Shown here one piece after another: positions 28,101 through 29,607 of a stretch of 29,607 bases of DNA. The position numbers were made by a program, and so were the translations under genes. Positions within the stretch are counted from its first letter, which is position 1, and each line of letters opens with the position of its first letter. The notes under the pieces were generated by a model that did no database searches, was not told the DNA's origin, and was given only the letters and a program-made list of their open reading frames with translations. This DNA comes from Clostridiales bacterium (GTDB taxonomy: Bacteria > Bacillota > Clostridia > Oscillospirales > QAMX01): positions 1-29,607 of the forward strand of contig JAAZBA010000328.1 in the NCBI GenBank assembly GCA_012514045.1, written 5' to 3'.

Positions 28101-29607
28101 CTTTTGCGGAGTTTGCAGAGTAGGCGGTTGAATAGGAGGAATTATTATTAATAAGAAGTGGATTCAGTGAGCCATTGCCGCCGTTCATCGTCAGGTTGGA
28201 TAATGTAAGCGAACCGCCGTTTGCCACCGTTACCAGCGGTCCGGTGAATCCCGATGCCCGCTGCATTTTCACGCCGGCAACATTGATAGTCCAGCTCTCA
28301 ACGTTGCTGACCGTAACGGTTCCGGAAACATAAATCGTTCCGTTTTCCGCTGCCATAGACAGCGCCTTTTCAAATGTCCTTAACGGTGATGATTGCGTAC
28401 CGGCATTATTGTCATTGCCTGTTGTTCCGTTTAAGTAGACTTCCGTCAACGCCGCGCTTCTCATAAGCGCATAAACGGAGAAATGGTCTGTTTCAAAGCA
28501 GACTGTACCGTCTTCCTGAATTGATGTATCAATGGGAACCGGCGCGCTGTATTCGTCTTCGGGTATAAAATAGACAGTCGCATCCGATGCCTCACCGGCA
28601 TATAATTCCGGCGCCTGTATCGAAACATTGATCTTTTCGCCTGCCGCCGGCTCAAAGAGAGTGCCGTCAGGCATAAATATCGAAATATCATAGGCGCAGA
28701 TAACCTGCTGCTGCGCTTCTACCGTTACCGGGAACGCCCGGATCTCTGCTTCTTCGGGAATGGCTCCGGTGAGAGTTATTAATGTTCCGTCATTGAGTAA
28801 TGCCAGATAGTTTTCGTCGGTATAGATGACTGCGATCTTTGTAATCTCGGCAAGATCTTTGTTTTCCTGCTCTGACAATATGAAATCTTCGGGAATACTG
28901 ATGTCTTCATATTCATATGAACTTGTTGCGTCAGTGTAAGGAACTTCATTCTCCTGCTCCGGCAGTACGATGTCTTCTAATATAATGACGTCTTCATATT
29001 CATATGAAGCTGTTGCGTCAGTGTAAGGAACTTCAGCCTCCTGCTCCGGCAGTACAATGTCTTCTAAGATAATAATGTCATTATCTGGATTTATCTGATC
29101 GTCAGCAGGCAATACGCTTTCTTCCGGATTTATCTGATCTATATAAGGATCTATATAAGTTTTGTTTCCCTGCTCCGGCAGCGCGCCGTATCCGCAGATC
29201 CTGAAATCGTCTGTTGTATACGTCCCATACTGGACTCTGTTCGCGGAATTTCCTTCAATCGTCTCTATCCTGGCGGTTTCAGCGTTAAATTCTTTAACTA
29301 TGCCCGCATGATCGGAGCTGCCGTCACCGTTGGTATCAAAGAACACGATGTCGCCCTTTTTAGGGACATATCCGCCTGCGCCGCGGTAAAGGTTCCATTC
29401 ATATGATGAAAGAATATCTGTCCAATCGTTACAGGATACCTCATAGGGGATTTCTGTCTCAGGGATCTCTGCATAATTGAGACAGAAGGAAACAAAAGCC
29501 GCGCTCCAGTCGCCGTAAGGATCGCCGTGCCAGGCTCCGTAGCGTGTATAGCCTTTTATGGTTACTCCGTCATCCATGACGATGTAGTTTGCGGCGCTCT
29601 CCTGATA
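25144..29607 (-). CDS. Giant tip adhesin: CHAP-like, beta-helix, Cna_B, LPETG (5' partial)
   Basis: At least 1487 residues; the frame is open to the window edge, so the signal peptide is not seen. Numbering is from the Met at 29577. Residues 1-135 are a CHAP-like domain (DPYGDWSAAFVSFCLNY, SDHAGIVKEF) with Ser25 in the usual catalytic Cys place. Residues 168-225 are two 29-residue acidic repeats. About 380-860 is a parallel beta-helix with recurring GGG(I/V)xV and (M/L)SGG-x-x-x-NN motifs. About 869-1130 holds two or three Cna_B domains, and a Tyr/Trp-rich region that may be beta-trefoil-like follows. A SpaA-like domain ends in YYLIETAAPQGY, then LPETGG at 1436, a membrane helix and a KRGKEAFTSS tail. 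Position and size suggest the pilus tip adhesin. Confidence 0.85.
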   Translation of the reverse strand, partial: YQESAANYIVMDDGVTIKGYTRYGAWHGDPYGDWSAAFVSFCLNYAEIPETEIPYEVSCNDWTDILSSYEWNLYRGAGGYVPKKGDIVFFDTNGDGSSDHAGIVKEFNAETARIETIEGNSANRVQYGTYTTDDFRICGYGALPEQGNKTYIDPYIDQINPEESVLPADDQINPDNDIIILEDIVLPEQEAEVPYTDATASYEYEDVIILEDIVLPEQENEVPYTDATSSYEYEDISIPEDFILSEQENKDLAEITKIAVIYTDENYLALLNDGTLITLTGAIPEEAEIRAFPVTVEAQQQVICAYDISIFMPDGTLFEPAAGEKINVSIQAPELYAGEASDATVYFIPEDEYSAPVPIDTSIQEDGTVCFETDHFSVYALMRSAALTEVYLNGTTGNDNNAGTQSSPLRTFEKALSMAAENGTIYVSGTVTVSNVESWTINVAGVKMQRASGFTGPLVTVANGGSLTLSNLTMNGGNGSLNPLLINNNSSYSTAYSANSAKAPLIVVNSGGALTITDDTVLKNNSNKPNTDANGAFAQSGYVGLGGAVYCGGTMTMTGGLIQNCEAQSGGGIYVENGSFRLSGGTIDNNYARNILAYGQTHATYRKNAGGGVYVGNNSSMVMSGGTVSNNQSSREGGGVSLGWLNRTHGGAIYSYTTEFTMTGGNFIGNEALSTGGGLNVTAGWKATVSAGYFTNNSAYGYDSQGDSYNGAYRVFSGGGIYVDAEQKNSSGEYAGVPGKLLLHRVVITQNHSDYEGGGIAACPTGKSRINCNLSNGTAIYNNTAIASAGEFDEICIENMNSNNDIICNTVLGGGSYDWTSKTSNGYTNFGNTLTDSSPEIITARSLATVWITDNHGYLGGGIGNNGVIEVGGESEETFLSFTITKVWGDNYTDHPDFITVQVLQDGVPYGDQINIYKTIDSNNQESWPTYYLDGLPDGHIYTIEEVSVPGYSSAVSLEGNNFTITNTRTGFRVIKNWVGDTAADRPSSIEVQLYQNGSPYGDPAQLTAANNWSYIWENLPVNDVNGDPYTYTVGEISAPEGYYCTCSEYVPENDRWEITNSKIEMTSVSAEKRWAQGTQPTDSVTLQLKADGQDYGTPVALNAANNWFYRWENLPKYTAQNTPIVYTVTEINIPGYWASIVKADPSQASSGWVQVPALENGKAYLLVNTANNIDRALSGDAYGLQFLNVTSALSTNTMPAQAALWTYNSAGSTLKNGDGRSIVLMTYSGAYYFYTSTGGGKYLSFTDGRLSAIDTIENKTRYLTGSISNNYALTSTNPADAMIFTFYTFTNNNTNWGETHYIVTNESAPGSIDVHFGKYAAGNDGSGSILIGGADLALYRQDETGNTIPGTNVTGTLVNQWTSGSVGQGDSIHIENLTQGTYYLIETAAPQGYIGLAGPIIFTVDSINGQVTVVQYPGYENMEGSNLFSGGSAELPVYNSVSYALPETGGSGTTLYTIGGIMLMMSAAVLLLYIHRKRGKEAFTSS
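28903..29076 (-). repeat. 87-bp tandem repeat in the adhesin gene
   Basis: Two near-identical 87-bp units (28903-28989, 28990-29076) encode 29-residue acidic units of the type IILEDIVLPEQENEVPYTDA-T-SYEYED. A third, degenerate unit (IPEDFILSEQENKD) follows towards the C-terminus. The period is a multiple of three, so copy number can change without frameshift. Confidence 0.92.

Overview
This window reads as a chromosomal segment of a low-to-mid GC Gram-positive anaerobe of the class Clostridia, probably a gut Oscillospirales or Christensenellales-type organism. This is an inference from the gene families: VanW, DUF975, a glycyl-radical-enzyme activase, LarA-type racemase, FeoA/FeoB with a FeoB-associated Cys-rich protein, and a sortase-assembled pilus with LPxTG proteins. 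Strong AGGAGG-type ribosome binding sites and several sigma-A promoters with exact 17-nt spacers fit this. No rRNA, tRNA, transposase or CRISPR array was seen.

Bases 1-4305 (+): a same-strand run coding for a VanW-family wall protein (N-terminus cut by the window), a DUF975 membrane protein, the tRNA methyltransferase TrmL, an orphan glycyl-radical-enzyme activase and a small nitroreductase. Bases 4306-4622 hold a hairpin-rich intergenic repeat and a bidirectional terminator. Bases 4623-8373 (-) form one operon: an ornithine cyclodeaminase-like dehydrogenase, two tandem paralogues of a NodB-like deacetylase-type protein, and a xylose-isomerase-like sugar epimerase. A SIS-domain isomerase is read divergently from a consensus promoter (8475-8503).

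Bases 9132-12167 show decay. There is a secreted-protein pseudogene with one internal TAA, a beta-helix carbohydrate-active protein, and a CocE-like hydrolase that appears to have lost its catalytic core in frame. Bases 12192-16200 (+) hold a PrsA-like foldase lipoprotein, a LarA-family nickel racemase homologue with a changed catalytic His position, and a Gfo/Idh/MocA oxidoreductase closed by a clean terminator. Together with 4623-9131 these genes suggest catabolism of sugar acids, hydroxy acids or plant polysaccharide breakdown products, but no substrate can be read from the sequence.

Bases 16291-17334 (-) encode a bacterial eRF1/Pelota-like (baeRF) protein. Bases 17851-20578 (+) are a complete iron-uptake operon (feoA, feoB, FeoB-associated Cys-rich protein) with three near-identical palindromic operator-like sites, two at the transcription start and one between feoA and feoB.

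Bases 20675-29607 (-) are a sortase-pilus operon in the order giant tip adhesin (N-terminus cut by the window), major pilin, class C sortase, minor or basal pilin, second sortase. The adhesin combines a CHAP-like domain whose catalytic Cys position is Ser, an 87-bp tandem repeat, a GGG-rich parallel beta-helix, Cna_B domains and an LPETG anchor. A strong hairpin between the pilin and sortase genes probably sets their relative expression.
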